DNA of 64,000 bases from UBA5078 sp964538025 (lineage in GTDB: Bacteria; Pseudomonadota; Gammaproteobacteria; Pseudomonadales; Pseudohongiellaceae). This document shows, piece by piece, positions 52,119 to 61,243 of this stretch (positions within the stretch are counted from its first letter, which is position 1; the number at the start of each line of letters is the position of its first letter). The notes under the pieces were generated by a model that saw nothing but the letters and a program-made list of their open reading frames with translations, did not search any database and had not been told where the DNA came from. The stretch is taken from the NCBI GenBank assembly GCA_964538025.1, contig CAZICZ010000003.1:248001-312000 (forward strand), written 5' to 3'. The position numbers and the translations under genes were made by a program.

Positions 52119-53579
52119 ATGAGTCACTCCTCTCTGACATTGCCCGTCTTCAGTCAACTTCTGGAACCGGAAGGAATCGCGCCGGCGCAGGATTTTTCAC
52201 ACTCGTTCATGTTGATCTGCAATACCCTGCCGAGCATTGAGTTACGTGCAAAGATTCGATTTATCGTAGGCGATTTTGTCAAATTCCGGCGCGCGCAGGG
52301 CGACGAAGTGTCGCGCCTGATGAAGCATTGGCGGGCAGAGCTGTCGCCCCAGATTGATCAGTCGGAAGATGTTTTTGTCTCCGGATTTGAAGACGATGAG
52401 GAACTGAAGGATCTTGCCTCAGAAGCGCCGGTGATCCGACTGGTTAATCACCTTTTTGCGCGGGCATTGGATCTGAATGCAAGCGATATCCACTTTGAAC
52501 CTAACGAAGATCATTTGGATGTCCGCTGCAGGGTGGATGGAATCATGACGCGAATCGAGCGTCTGCCGATCAAGATTCATACCGCCGTCGCCTCCCGCTT
52601 GAAGTTGATGGCAAAGCTGGATATTGGTGAGAAACGTCTGCCTCAGGATGGTCGAATAGACTCCAGAATAGGCAACAAGCAGCTCGACATGCGGGTATCC
52701 ACCTTGCCTGGCGTGCATGGTGAGTCCGTCGTTCTGCGCATACTGGATAGGAGTGATACCGCGGTAAGTCTCACCCAACTCGGCATGCCGGATGCCATTC
52801 TCGGGACCTACCAGCACTTGATTACCCAGCCCCATGGCATGATTCTGATCACCGGTCCTACAGGCAGTGGTAAAACAACGACGCTTTACGCCACGCTGGA
52901 AAAGATTAACAGCGAGAAACAGAAAATCATCACGGTCGAAGACCCGGTGGAATATCAGCTGGAGGGCATCACCCAGATTCAAGCCAATGCGAGTATTGGT
53001 CTTACCTTCGCCGCGGGGCTGCGTTCGATCGTGCGTCAGGATCCTGATGTGTTGATGGTGGGAGAAATCCGCGACCATGAAACCGCAGAAATCGCCATTG
53101 AATCGGCTCTGACGGGGCATCTGGTTTTTTCAACCTTGCACACCAACGACGCCGCCGGTGCCGTCACCCGCTTGCAGGACATGGGTGTAGAGGGATATCT
53201 GATCAGCAGCAGCCTGCTCGCCATTCAGGCTCAGCGCCTGGTGCGCCGCATCTGTACCGACTGTAAGTGCGAACAGCCACTCACTGTAGATGAAGCGCAT
53301 GTGCTCGACATCGACGCGAAGGACTACCCCGTGTTGTTCAGAGGAAAGGGCTGCGAACGCTGCGGCGGCAGCGGCTATCGCGGGCGTATCGGGCTTTATG
53401 AGCTTCTGGTGATGTCGGATGCCATTCGCCACCACATCGCCAGTGGTGCGGATGCCAACGTCATCCGGGATCAGGCCATTCGTGAAGGCATGAAAACCCT
53501 GCGCCAGGACGCGCTGGAGAAACTGGCCGCGGGCCTCACGACACCAGAGGAAGTCGTCCGCGTGACGCGTGCAATATGA
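52119..53579 (+). CDS. gspE: Type II secretion ATPase GspE
   Basis: Cytoplasmic AAA-like ATPase (486 residues) that powers pseudopilus assembly. The N-terminal domain is followed by the catalytic core: Walker A GPTGSGKTTTLYATL starting at residue 246, Asp box ITVEDPVEYQLEGITQIQ, Walker B LRSIVRQDPDVLMVGEIRD and His box TGHLVFSTLHTNDA. The tetracysteine zinc motif (CTDCKC ... CERCGGSGYRGR) is present. It starts 1 base after gspM and overlaps gspF by 4 bases. Confidence 0.97.
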   Translation: MSHSSLTLPVFSQLLEPEGIAPAQDFSHSFMLICNTLPSIELRAKIRFIVGDFVKFRRAQGDEVSRLMKHWRAELSPQIDQSEDVFVSGFEDDEELKDLASEAPVIRLVNHLFARALDLNASDIHFEPNEDHLDVRCRVDGIMTRIERLPIKIHTAVASRLKLMAKLDIGEKRLPQDGRIDSRIGNKQLDMRVSTLPGVHGESVVLRILDRSDTAVSLTQLGMPDAILGTYQHLITQPHGMILITGPTGSGKTTTLYATLEKINSEKQKIITVEDPVEYQLEGITQIQANASIGLTFAAGLRSIVRQDPDVLMVGEIRDHETAEIAIESALTGHLVFSTLHTNDAAGAVTRLQDMGVEGYLISSSLLAIQAQRLVRRICTDCKCEQPLTVDEAHVLDIDAKDYPVLFRGKGCERCGGSGYRGRIGLYELLVMSDAIRHHIASGADANVIRDQAIREGMKTLRQDALEKLAAGLTTPEEVVRVTRAI

Positions 53580-54784
53580 GTGCAGCTTTCTACCGATATC
53601 AGGCTTTCGACGCCAAGGGCAATATGCAGACCGGGCAGGTCAACGCCGAGTCTGAACGTGAGGCCCTGAAGATCCTGCAGGGAAAAAAACTGATCCCGGT
53701 CAAAATCTCCCGCAGCGAATCCGAGGAACGTAAGGGTCTTGGGGGCAAGCGCCTGAAGTCATCTGATCTGCTCGACTTTACGACAGGTCTTTGCACGCTG
53801 GTGGAGGCTCGGGTTCCGTTGGACAAGGCGCTCCGATTGCTGGAAGGAATTACCGAATCTGCCGCAATGAGACACTTGGTGATGACGATGCGGCGTGATG
53901 TCAAAGAAGGCAAAAGCCTTGCGGATGCGATGGAATCGCGTCCGGACGTTTTTTCCAAAATGTACATCAACATTGTGCGCGCGGGTGAAGAAGGCGGGAT
54001 ATTGCATCAGTTGCTGCCCGGGCTCGCCGATTTTTTGGAGACCAGTGCCAAAAACAGGCAGGCGATCATTGCGGCGATGATTTATCCCATCGTCTTGCTG
54101 GTAACAGGCATCATCTCGGTTTTTTTACTTCTGGCGTTTGTGATCCCTCAGTTTGCCGTCATGTTTGAAGACGCCGGTACGCAGATTCCCGCATCGGCTG
54201 CTTTTTTGCTGGCGCTCAGCCATGGCATCCAGCAATACGGATATCTGTTGGTTCTGCTTGTGATCGGCGTCATGGCGTGGTGGCAATGGCTCGAGAAAGA
54301 ACCCGAGCGCAAACGGCAGAAAGACGCATTTCTCCTCACTGCTCCAGTGCTGGGACAACTGCTCCTTTACAAAGACTGCGCTGTATTTGCCCGTACTCTG
54401 GGAGCCTTGCTTGAGGCAGGAATCCCGTTGATACGCGCATTGAGAGTGTCGCGCGAAGTGGTGGCCAACACGGAGATTGCCCGCCATTTGGTCCAGGTGG
54501 AAGATGATGTGCGGTCCGGCGCCGGGCTTGGAATCTCGCTCGAGAAAACGAATCGGTTCCCAACGCTCTTGCATCAACTGGTCACCGTGGGAGAGGAATC
54601 CGGACGCACGGGAAGCATTCTTCTCAAGACGGCGACAAGTTTTGATACTCAGGTTAAGAATCAGATGTCGAGTCTTGTCTCGGCATTGCAACCCGCCCTG
54701 ATCCTGTTTCTCGGCATCGCGGTGGGAGGCATTACCATTACCATGCTATCGGCCGTATTCAGCATGAATACGATTGATTTCTGA
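53576..54784 (+). CDS. gspF: Type II secretion inner-membrane platform protein GspF
   Basis: A polytopic platform protein of 402 residues with two repeated T2SSF domains (about 70-190 and 270-395) and three helices (about 170-190, 220-240 and 375-398). Conserved blocks are RVPLDKALRLLE, ARTLGALLEAGIPLIRAL, VTVGEESGRTG and the C-terminal ALQPALILFLGIAVGGITITMLSAVF. The N-terminal FYRYQAFDAKGNMQTGQVNAE is typical of GspF/PilC. Its ATG overlaps the gspE stop. Confidence 0.96.
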   Translation: MSAAFYRYQAFDAKGNMQTGQVNAESEREALKILQGKKLIPVKISRSESEERKGLGGKRLKSSDLLDFTTGLCTLVEARVPLDKALRLLEGITESAAMRHLVMTMRRDVKEGKSLADAMESRPDVFSKMYINIVRAGEEGGILHQLLPGLADFLETSAKNRQAIIAAMIYPIVLLVTGIISVFLLLAFVIPQFAVMFEDAGTQIPASAAFLLALSHGIQQYGYLLVLLVIGVMAWWQWLEKEPERKRQKDAFLLTAPVLGQLLLYKDCAVFARTLGALLEAGIPLIRALRVSREVVANTEIARHLVQVEDDVRSGAGLGISLEKTNRFPTLLHQLVTVGEESGRTGSILLKTATSFDTQVKNQMSSLVSALQPALILFLGIAVGGITITMLSAVFSMNTIDF

Positions 54785-54805
54785 TATCCGCATAGGAGTA
54801 AGACG

Positions 54806-56941
54806 GTGAATCCTACAAAACAACTGGCACTGATCAGCCTGGCAATAAGCCTTGCTTCATGCAGCGCTCTTCCCGATGGAAATCGGGCACAGGTGCCATC
54901 TGCGGCGTCAGGCCAACGCCCCGCAATGATCGGAGAGGGAAACACGGGTGCAGCCATCGGGTTCGATTCCAGCGCAGAAGCGGAGCGGCTAGCAGAACAG
55001 CAGCGCCTGATCGCCCAGATTAACCGCGATGGCAATCGGACAGCGACAGGCGCCTTTAGCGAACCAGTCCCCTCTCCTGTGACGCCGTTGCAGGAGAATG
55101 TGGTGGAGCTCAATTACGAGCAAGCGGAATTGCGCGAAGTCTTGGCAGAGTTGGCCGATGCACTGGACACCACGATCATGATTGATCCGAGCATTGCCGA
55201 TAAGGTCAGCATCCGCACCTCTCCCAATCGTCCACTCACGCAAGCGGATATCTGGCCCCTGATCCGATTGCTGACGCGCCAGGCGGAGGTGAGTCTCGAG
55301 CGCGTTGGCAACGTGTACTACGCGCGCAAGCAAACGGGCAATCTGCCCGTAGAGATTGCTACCCCGCAGACGCTGGACGCCACGACTTCTAGTGTTGTCA
55401 TGCAGATTACCCCGCTCACCTACGTGTCCCTTGATGCCGCACTGGAGCTTCTGGGACCGATTGTTCAACCGGAAGGCACCATTGTTCGCATTTCCAACAA
55501 CAACACCCTCGCAATCTCCGCAAGCCTTTCGCAGCTGGATCGCATCAACGCATTGCTGGAGGTAGTCGATGCGGACCCGTTCCAGAATCAGGGACTACGC
55601 CTGTATCCCCTTAATTTTGCCAGCGCTGCGGCCGTGGCTGAGGAGCTCACGGAAGTGCTCCAGCTGATTGAGGGGGATAACCCAGCTTACAGGATCAAGG
55701 GACTGGAGCGGATTAATGCCATTCTGGTGACGGCGCCTGCCAATCGGGGATTCGATGAAATCACCCGCTGGGTGAGCCTCTTGGATGCGGACAGTCAGGA
55801 ACAGGCAGAGCAGCTCTTTCATTATCGCGTGAAGAATCTGACAGCCACCGATCTAGCGACAACCTTGACCAATGTCTTCAACCTTGAGGATGAAGAGAAT
55901 GCGGTCACGCCCCAGGCGTCTCCCCAGCGGGTTGAAACAGTGAACATCGTCACGCCGGATGGCAATGCTGTCAGTCGGACATTGCCGGCGTTTACGGCGA
56001 CGCCCAATGCCAATTCCGGACAGACGGTTTCTGCCAATTTGAAGGTAAGCATCGTGGCGGATGAAGCCACCAACAGTCTCCTGATTCGGGCGAATCCTCG
56101 AGACTATCGCCAACTGCTGTCGACCATTAGTCAACTCGATGCGGTTCCTCTCCAGGTCATGATCAACGCGGTGATTGCGCAGATAACGCTCACGGATGAA
56201 ACGCGCTTTGGGGTTGACTGGTCCCGGGTTGCGGACAACGCCACAACAAATGCCATTTCCACGACCACGGCTACTGGATTTTTGCCAAACGGAGGGCTGG
56301 ACGGGCTGTTGTTTACCAAATCTTTCCTCGATGGTGCCGCCCGCGTGGAAGCGACCCTCGAAGCGATTGCGTCCAACAACGATGTGCGCCTCCTGGCGCG
56401 TCCGTCGCTGACCGTGGTCAACAACATGGAAGGGGAAATCCAGATCGGCGCTGAAGTACCCGTACAATCGGGAACGCAAACGACGCAGTCGGGCGAAAGC
56501 ATTATCAGCAGCATTCAGTACCGTCCAACCGGGATAGAGCTGTATATCACCCCCCGTATTAACAATGACGGCGTCGTCAACCTGACTATCCGGCAGGTGC
56601 TGTCTTCCATTCAGGAGAGCACGGGTGTGGCAAATAACCCGATCTTTGAAAACCAGGAGATCAGCACTACCGTTGTGGTGCGGGATGGCGAAAATGTCGT
56701 GCTGGGTGGATTGATTCAGGACGCCGATACCAACACCAATAGCGGTGTCCCCGGGCTTAACAGGCTTCCCGTAGTGGGGGGACTCTTTTCCTACCGTCAG
56801 GATTCCACAGAGCGCAAGGAGCTGTTCATCGTCCTGCGGCCAGAAATCGTGAACCTCAATGACACCGCTGGAACGGCATACGAGGAAATTCTCAACCGCT
56901 TTGAACTCGCTGCAGAAATGTTTGAAGATGCGGGTCTTTAA
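54806..56941 (+). CDS. gspD: Type II secretion secretin GspD with a lipoprotein signal peptide
   Basis: Outer-membrane secretin of 711 residues. The GTG start (ribosome site TAGGAG) leads to a lipobox LASC with the acceptor at C19 followed by Ser, predicting a lipidated, outer-membrane-directed protein. A ~75-residue linker follows, then N0 (VELNYEQAELREVLAEL), N1-N3 modules (LYPLNFASAAAVAEEL, YRVKNLTATDLATTL) and the secretin core (ARPSLTVVNNMEGEIQIGAEVP, VVLGGLIQDA, LFIVLRPEIV). Most T2SS secretins are not lipoproteins and use a separate pilotin. No gspC or pilotin gene is in this cluster. Confidence 0.96.
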   Translation: MNPTKQLALISLAISLASCSALPDGNRAQVPSAASGQRPAMIGEGNTGAAIGFDSSAEAERLAEQQRLIAQINRDGNRTATGAFSEPVPSPVTPLQENVVELNYEQAELREVLAELADALDTTIMIDPSIADKVSIRTSPNRPLTQADIWPLIRLLTRQAEVSLERVGNVYYARKQTGNLPVEIATPQTLDATTSSVVMQITPLTYVSLDAALELLGPIVQPEGTIVRISNNNTLAISASLSQLDRINALLEVVDADPFQNQGLRLYPLNFASAAAVAEELTEVLQLIEGDNPAYRIKGLERINAILVTAPANRGFDEITRWVSLLDADSQEQAEQLFHYRVKNLTATDLATTLTNVFNLEDEENAVTPQASPQRVETVNIVTPDGNAVSRTLPAFTATPNANSGQTVSANLKVSIVADEATNSLLIRANPRDYRQLLSTISQLDAVPLQVMINAVIAQITLTDETRFGVDWSRVADNATTNAISTTTATGFLPNGGLDGLLFTKSFLDGAARVEATLEAIASNNDVRLLARPSLTVVNNMEGEIQIGAEVPVQSGTQTTQSGESIISSIQYRPTGIELYITPRINNDGVVNLTIRQVLSSIQESTGVANNPIFENQEISTTVVVRDGENVVLGGLIQDADTNTNSGVPGLNRLPVVGGLFSYRQDSTERKELFIVLRPEIVNLNDTAGTAYEEILNRFELAAEMFEDAGL

Positions 56942-57005
56942 AGCACCCATTCGACCGACTGCCAGCACATCTTCTGCGGCAGTCGCCCATGCTCAAGGAG
57001 TTACT

Positions 57006-57431
57006 ATGACAGGCACAATGACCACTCAAGGGACACGTATCCGTGTTCTGCAATCCGGTTTTACCATTATCGAACTGCTGATCGTAATGGCGATCCTCGG
57101 CATGTTGGCCGTCATGGTCGCGCCGAATCTGTTTAACAAGGCAGACAGTGCACGGCAGGACGTCGCGTTATCGCAAATTTCCTCAATTGGCTCTGCATTG
57201 GCAACCTACCGTTTGGACGTCGGCCAGTATCCGGATGATCTCGAAGGGCTCATGGTCAATGACTCGGGACGCGCCAGTTGGGACGGCCCCTACCTCAGCA
57301 AGGAAGTCCCCAAGGATCCCTGGGGCAATGATTACCAGTACAGCTCAACGGGCAGCAGCTATACATTGACCTCCTTCGGTGCGGATGGCCGGGCAGGCGG
57401 TGAGGGCAATGACGCGGATATCACCAACTAG
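57006..57431 (+). CDS. gspG: Type II secretion major pseudopilin GspG
   Basis: Major pseudopilin (141 residues). The prepilin peptidase site is SG|FTIIELLIVMAIL, followed by the GspG block VMVAPNLFNKADSARQDVALSQI and the C-terminal calcium-binding type region (KDPWGNDYQYSSTG, GADGRAGGEGNDADI). ATG 57006 has AAGGAG upstream; a second ATG at 57018 is possible. The leader of 17 residues is rather long. gspH begins within its 3' end. Confidence 0.96.
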   Translation: MTGTMTTQGTRIRVLQSGFTIIELLIVMAILGMLAVMVAPNLFNKADSARQDVALSQISSIGSALATYRLDVGQYPDDLEGLMVNDSGRASWDGPYLSKEVPKDPWGNDYQYSSTGSSYTLTSFGADGRAGGEGNDADITN

Positions 57432-57897
57432 TCGCACAGCGCCGGGGTTCACCCTTCTGGAGTTACTGGTCGTACTGGCTATCCTCGCCATGGGAAGTGC
57501 CCTGTTGCTGCCAGGCATTGGCAATCTCAATTCCCGTACGTTTTCATCGCAGGTGCGGGAGGCCGCTGCAGTGTTGAACTACGCGCGCCGCACCGCCGTC
57601 GTGACAGGACAAGCGTCCACGGCGCGCTTCTACCCTGCGCCGTCTGAAAACGCAGACTCCGCCATGCCTGCCGAAATGACTGCACGGGAAGAACGCTGGC
57701 AGGCTCAGGGAGTCTCGCTGTCATTTCAGGACAGTACGCAACAACGCACGTTGGTGGAGGATTCGGTCGCCATCACCTTTTTTCCCGAAGGAGGAAGTAC
57801 TGGCGGCGCCCTTGTGCTGACGCTGGATGAACGGGAAGCCCGCATAACAATCGACCCGTTCTCGGGCAATGTGCAAACCGAGTTTTCTGATGAGTAG
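57409..57897 (+). CDS. gspH: Type II secretion minor pseudopilin GspH
   Basis: A minor pseudopilin of 162 residues with prepilin motif PG|FTLLELLVVLAIL and a C-terminal beta-rich domain (FFPEGGSTGGALVLT typical of GspH). I start at ATG 57409, preceded by GGTGAGGG; it overlaps gspG by 23 bases, so translation is coupled. A start at 57379 would lengthen the leader. It is expected in the pseudopilus tip complex together with I, J and K. Confidence 0.93.
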   Translation: MTRISPTSRTAPGFTLLELLVVLAILAMGSALLLPGIGNLNSRTFSSQVREAAAVLNYARRTAVVTGQASTARFYPAPSENADSAMPAEMTAREERWQAQGVSLSFQDSTQQRTLVEDSVAITFFPEGGSTGGALVLTLDEREARITIDPFSGNVQTEFSDE

Positions 57898-58291
57898 ACC
57901 ACCGCAGCCCCTCTCCTATCTCTCTCGTGCCGGAGGATTCACCCTTCTGGAAGTCTTGGTCGCGTTGACGATCACCGCATTGGTACTGGGAAGTCTCTTC
58001 AGTCTGGCTGCTGGCAGCAAGCGACTTGCCTATCGTGCCGATCAAAGTCTGTTTGTCGCGATTCAGGCGCGTGCAGCAATCAATTTCGCACTTCTGCAGG
58101 ATGAGTATCGGGAAGTGGAGGAAGCGATTGATAACGATCGGTTCTCAATTCAGGCAGACGACTATCTCGAACCGGTTGCGCGAAAAACAGAAGCCAACAT
58201 CTACAAACTACAGCACTTTGAGGTTGTCGACGAAAACACCGACGAGAGCATTCCTGGTACGCGATGGGTCAAGTTGGAGCTGGAGGAATAG
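57890..58291 (+). CDS. gspI: Type II secretion minor pseudopilin GspI
   Basis: A 133-residue minor pseudopilin. It has prepilin motif GG|FTLLEVLVALTITAL, then a helix and a small sheet domain ending in GTRWVKLELEE. ATG 57890 overlaps the gspH stop by 8 bases; an alternative ATG is at 57869. In studied systems GspI nucleates the I-J-K tip complex. Confidence 0.93.
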   Translation: MSRPPQPLSYLSRAGGFTLLEVLVALTITALVLGSLFSLAAGSKRLAYRADQSLFVAIQARAAINFALLQDEYREVEEAIDNDRFSIQADDYLEPVARKTEANIYKLQHFEVVDENTDESIPGTRWVKLELEE

Positions 58292-58295
58292 CGCC

Positions 58296-58991
58296 ATGGC
58301 TTCGAAGGCACACCGGGGTTTTACACTAATTGAAATTATTCTTTCGCTGGCCCTCACGGCAATGCTACTCACTCTGCTCAGTGCTGGCATGTTCGGTGTC
58401 ATGAATGACTGGGACGACGACTCGTCTGTTCTCGAGTCAAATCTGGACGAAACGGTGGCGATTCTTCAATTGGAGCGGGCACTTCAAGGCGCCTTTCCTC
58501 ACAGTTATCGCAATGAAGAATCACTGGGGCGTTTTGTCTATTTCGAAGGAGAAACCGAGAGTTTGCGTTTTGTTTCCACGGTATCCCCACAGCGCAGCGG
58601 CGGATTGATGGCCTGGCAACTGGAATCCCATCCGGACGAAGGAGTGACGCTGCAGTTGGCTGCCGCCATGAGTGACAATCCAAACACGCGTCTGGAGCAG
58701 GCGGCACCTCGCCTGCTGCTTCCCCACTACACCGCAGAGTTTCATTATCTTTATGAAGAATTGGATTTCACCAAGCAATGGCGAGACGAATGGATGGGAG
58801 AAAGTCAGCTGACGCTGCCTTTGGCTGTTCATGTACGGCTAAGCCCACGGGATGAAAATCAGCGCAATCAGGGGGAGCTCGACATTATCGCGCGGATCAG
58901 AGCAACGGAACATCCCGCCATTCGACCTGTGTTCGGTGCCGCAAACCCAACACCATTGTCTGGTGGAGCCACGTTCCTTGGAGCCCCGTGA
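58296..58991 (+). CDS. gspJ: Type II secretion minor pseudopilin GspJ
   Basis: A 231-residue minor pseudopilin with the shortest leader of the set (MASKAHRG|FTLIEIILSLALTAML). The large beta domain has the family-like LERALQGAFPHSYR and RVRL-like LAVHVRLSPRDE. ATG 58296 has the ribosome site GGAGGAA. The frame is open upstream but reads antisense-like sequence inside gspI. It is followed by gspK after 1 base. Confidence 0.92.
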   Translation: MASKAHRGFTLIEIILSLALTAMLLTLLSAGMFGVMNDWDDDSSVLESNLDETVAILQLERALQGAFPHSYRNEESLGRFVYFEGETESLRFVSTVSPQRSGGLMAWQLESHPDEGVTLQLAAAMSDNPNTRLEQAAPRLLLPHYTAEFHYLYEELDFTKQWRDEWMGESQLTLPLAVHVRLSPRDENQRNQGELDIIARIRATEHPAIRPVFGAANPTPLSGGATFLGAP

Positions 58992-58992
58992 C

Positions 58993-60036
58993 ATGAAGCG
59001 ACAGCGCGGCTCCGTCATTATTATTGTGCTATGGACCTCCATACTGTTGACCATTCTGGTAACTGTCATGGCGGGCAAGGTGCAGCTTTCCGCTAAAACT
59101 GCCTTCTACAATCGTGCTGCGGTAAATGATCTGGCCAAGATCACCGCGGCGATGAATCAGGCTGAAATGGAATTGATTCTGGAGCGTATGCCGCCACCAA
59201 TCGATTTCGTTCCCGAGATGGACGAGGACGGTAATTTCAGAACGCCGGCGCTTCGTTTCAACGGCCAGGCACTTCAGCTGCAATACCCTACGGACGACGA
59301 CATGGTGGTCCGCATCTATGACCATGCCGGAAAAATCAACGTCAACCGGCTGAGGCGACAGGAATGGCAACTGATTATTGAGAAACGTCTCGGCCCTGAT
59401 CCGGACCCGAGACAAGTGGAGGAATTGTTGGCGGCATGGACGGACTGGACGGATTTGAATGACCTCACAAGTCCCAACGGCGCCGACAAGGACTATTACG
59501 AAACGTTGGATCCTCCCTACCTGCCCCGCAATAACCCGGAGTTGGATACTGTGGAAGAGATTCGCCTCATCCGTGGCTTTGATGATCTGTTTAAGGACTT
59601 CAATCTGGATGCGGCGTTTACCGTCTATGGGTCTACGCAGACGGTGAATCTGAATCTCGCCACACGAGAGGCCATGCAGTTGCTACCTGGACTTTCGGAT
59701 GCGTTGATCGAGGAAATTATCGCCTATCGCGAGCGCAAGGAGTTTCGCAATAAGCCGGATGTGGGGGCCATTTTGCCCGTGGAGAATTTTGTTGAATTGT
59801 CTAACTGGATTGGGAATAACGTGTCCAGCTATTACTCGGTGTTTGTCTACCCGAAGGCAGAACAAAGTGATGCGATAGAAAATGATGAGGAACAAATGCA
59901 AGAGGCAGATCCCGTCACTCAGGCTTACATGGAGGTAGTGGAAGTGCGCTCTTCAAAGGAGCGGGCACGCGTTTTCAAAGTAGACCCGTATGGGCGTCTC
60001 CCTGACACCTCCCCGGCGAAACTGGTCTCCAATTAG
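58993..60036 (+). CDS. gspK: Type II secretion minor pseudopilin GspK
   Basis: A 347-residue minor pseudopilin capping the pseudopilus. It has the GspK-type N-terminus RGSVIIIVLWTSILLTILV rather than the GFTxxE pattern, as expected. Helix-hairpin-helix-like repeats lie in the middle (VEELLAAWTDWTDLND, VNLNLATREAMQLLPGLSDALIEEI). A roughly 45-residue acidic tail (AIENDEEQMQEADP) extends the C-terminus. It is the last gsp gene and overlaps the convergent ATPase gene by 4 bases. Confidence 0.93.
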   Translation: MKRQRGSVIIIVLWTSILLTILVTVMAGKVQLSAKTAFYNRAAVNDLAKITAAMNQAEMELILERMPPPIDFVPEMDEDGNFRTPALRFNGQALQLQYPTDDDMVVRIYDHAGKINVNRLRRQEWQLIIEKRLGPDPDPRQVEELLAAWTDWTDLNDLTSPNGADKDYYETLDPPYLPRNNPELDTVEEIRLIRGFDDLFKDFNLDAAFTVYGSTQTVNLNLATREAMQLLPGLSDALIEEIIAYRERKEFRNKPDVGAILPVENFVELSNWIGNNVSSYYSVFVYPKAEQSDAIENDEEQMQEADPVTQAYMEVVEVRSSKERARVFKVDPYGRLPDTSPAKLVSN

Positions 60037-61229
60037 GCGCGTTCGATATCCCAGTCAATGCGCATCACGACGGATCCAACCCCTTTGTTGGGAGAAATCT
60101 TGATAAGTTTGCTCAACTTGGTTTCGTACCACAAAAGACCGCTGGTATCTGCCACACCGCCGATGACCCAAAACTCTCCTACCCGCATCGACACGGCATT
60201 CACACGAATGCGGGCGATCAAAACATCGCCTTTCTTGAACGGCCCTTTAGGAATGTCCGTCAGGTCCGTCGTCAGATAAGCCGACATGATCTCGTCCAGC
60301 GTGCGCATGATGGCAAAGCCGAAATTGCATGTCAGATTGTCCTGCAGTATTTCGATCTTGGATTCGAGAATAATATCGCTCAAAGGCTCCACAGTATCGA
60401 TCTCTTCCCCGGCGAGATTTTTCACGGTGGTATAGAGCACCTTGCAATCCTTGATCTTGCGGTCCTCGACAAGATTGATGTCCGGGACCTCGTGGGGATC
60501 CGAGGCCTTGCTATTGCAGTAGTCTTCGTAGTGCCCTACTACCTTGTGGCTTTCTCCAATTTCCCGGATGCGTCCTTTCTCCAGCCAGATAGCCGTGTCA
60601 CACAGCTCCTGCACGTGGTACATCGAGTGGCTACAGAAAATCATTGTCTTGTTCTGTTTGCGAAACTCGTTCATGCGCTCTACGCACTTCTTCTGGAAGG
60701 CGATATCGCCGACGGACAGGGCCTCGTCAATGACGAGAACGTCCGGATTCACCATGGTGGCAATCGAGAATGCCAGACGCACGTACATGCCGGAGGAATA
60801 CGTTTTCACGGGGCGATCGATGAAATCACCCAATTCCGAAAACTCGATAATGCGCTGTTCCATTTCCGCGATGTTTTCATCGGGGACACCGAGCAATGCA
60901 GCGTTCAGGTAGATGTTGCGACGACCGGTGAATTCGGGATGGAATCCCGCCCCCAATTCCAGCAATGCTGCCACTTGGCCCTGGATGGCAATTGTTCCGC
61001 ATGTGGGCTGCAAGGTTCCCACCAGCAGTTTCATCAGGGTTGATTTGCCAGCGCCATTGTCGCCAATGATGCCGAGACTGCGGCCTTCCAGCACGGAGAA
61101 CGAGATATCCTGCAATACATGGAAGAGTTTGTGACGAGGCTTGCGCAGTAACAATTCCAGCAAACGGTCCTGCGGCCGTTCATAGATCCTGAAATCCTTA
61201 TGCAGATTTTCGACGGAAATACTGTGCAT
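60033..61229 (-). CDS. wzt: Polysaccharide ABC exporter ATP-binding protein (Wzt type)
   Basis: A 398-residue ATPase: an N-terminal nucleotide-binding domain with Walker A IGDNGAGKSTLMKLL, the ELGAGFHPEFTGRRNIYLNAALLG block diagnostic of polysaccharide exporters, signature TYSSGMYVRLAFSIA and Walker B PDVLVIDEALSVGD. The C-terminal ~150 residues form a Wzt_C-like beta-sandwich, which in O-antigen exporters recognises the modified glycan end. It likely exports an undecaprenol-linked O-antigen or capsule. It is paired with the permease gene 14 bases upstream. Confidence 0.92.
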   Translation of the reverse strand: MHSISVENLHKDFRIYERPQDRLLELLLRKPRHKLFHVLQDISFSVLEGRSLGIIGDNGAGKSTLMKLLVGTLQPTCGTIAIQGQVAALLELGAGFHPEFTGRRNIYLNAALLGVPDENIAEMEQRIIEFSELGDFIDRPVKTYSSGMYVRLAFSIATMVNPDVLVIDEALSVGDIAFQKKCVERMNEFRKQNKTMIFCSHSMYHVQELCDTAIWLEKGRIREIGESHKVVGHYEDYCNSKASDPHEVPDINLVEDRKIKDCKVLYTTVKNLAGEEIDTVEPLSDIILESKIEILQDNLTCNFGFAIMRTLDEIMSAYLTTDLTDIPKGPFKKGDVLIARIRVNAVSMRVGEFWVIGGVADTSGLLWYETKLSKLIKISPNKGVGSVVMRIDWDIERA

Positions 61230-61243
61230 CTAGTCCACTCTAC

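Noticed and set aside
55853..56968. A 371-codon open frame on the minus strand opposite gspD
   Set aside because: The plus strand is unmistakable secretin. The antisense translation is Arg/His/Gly-rich, with no recognisable domain and no ribosome site.
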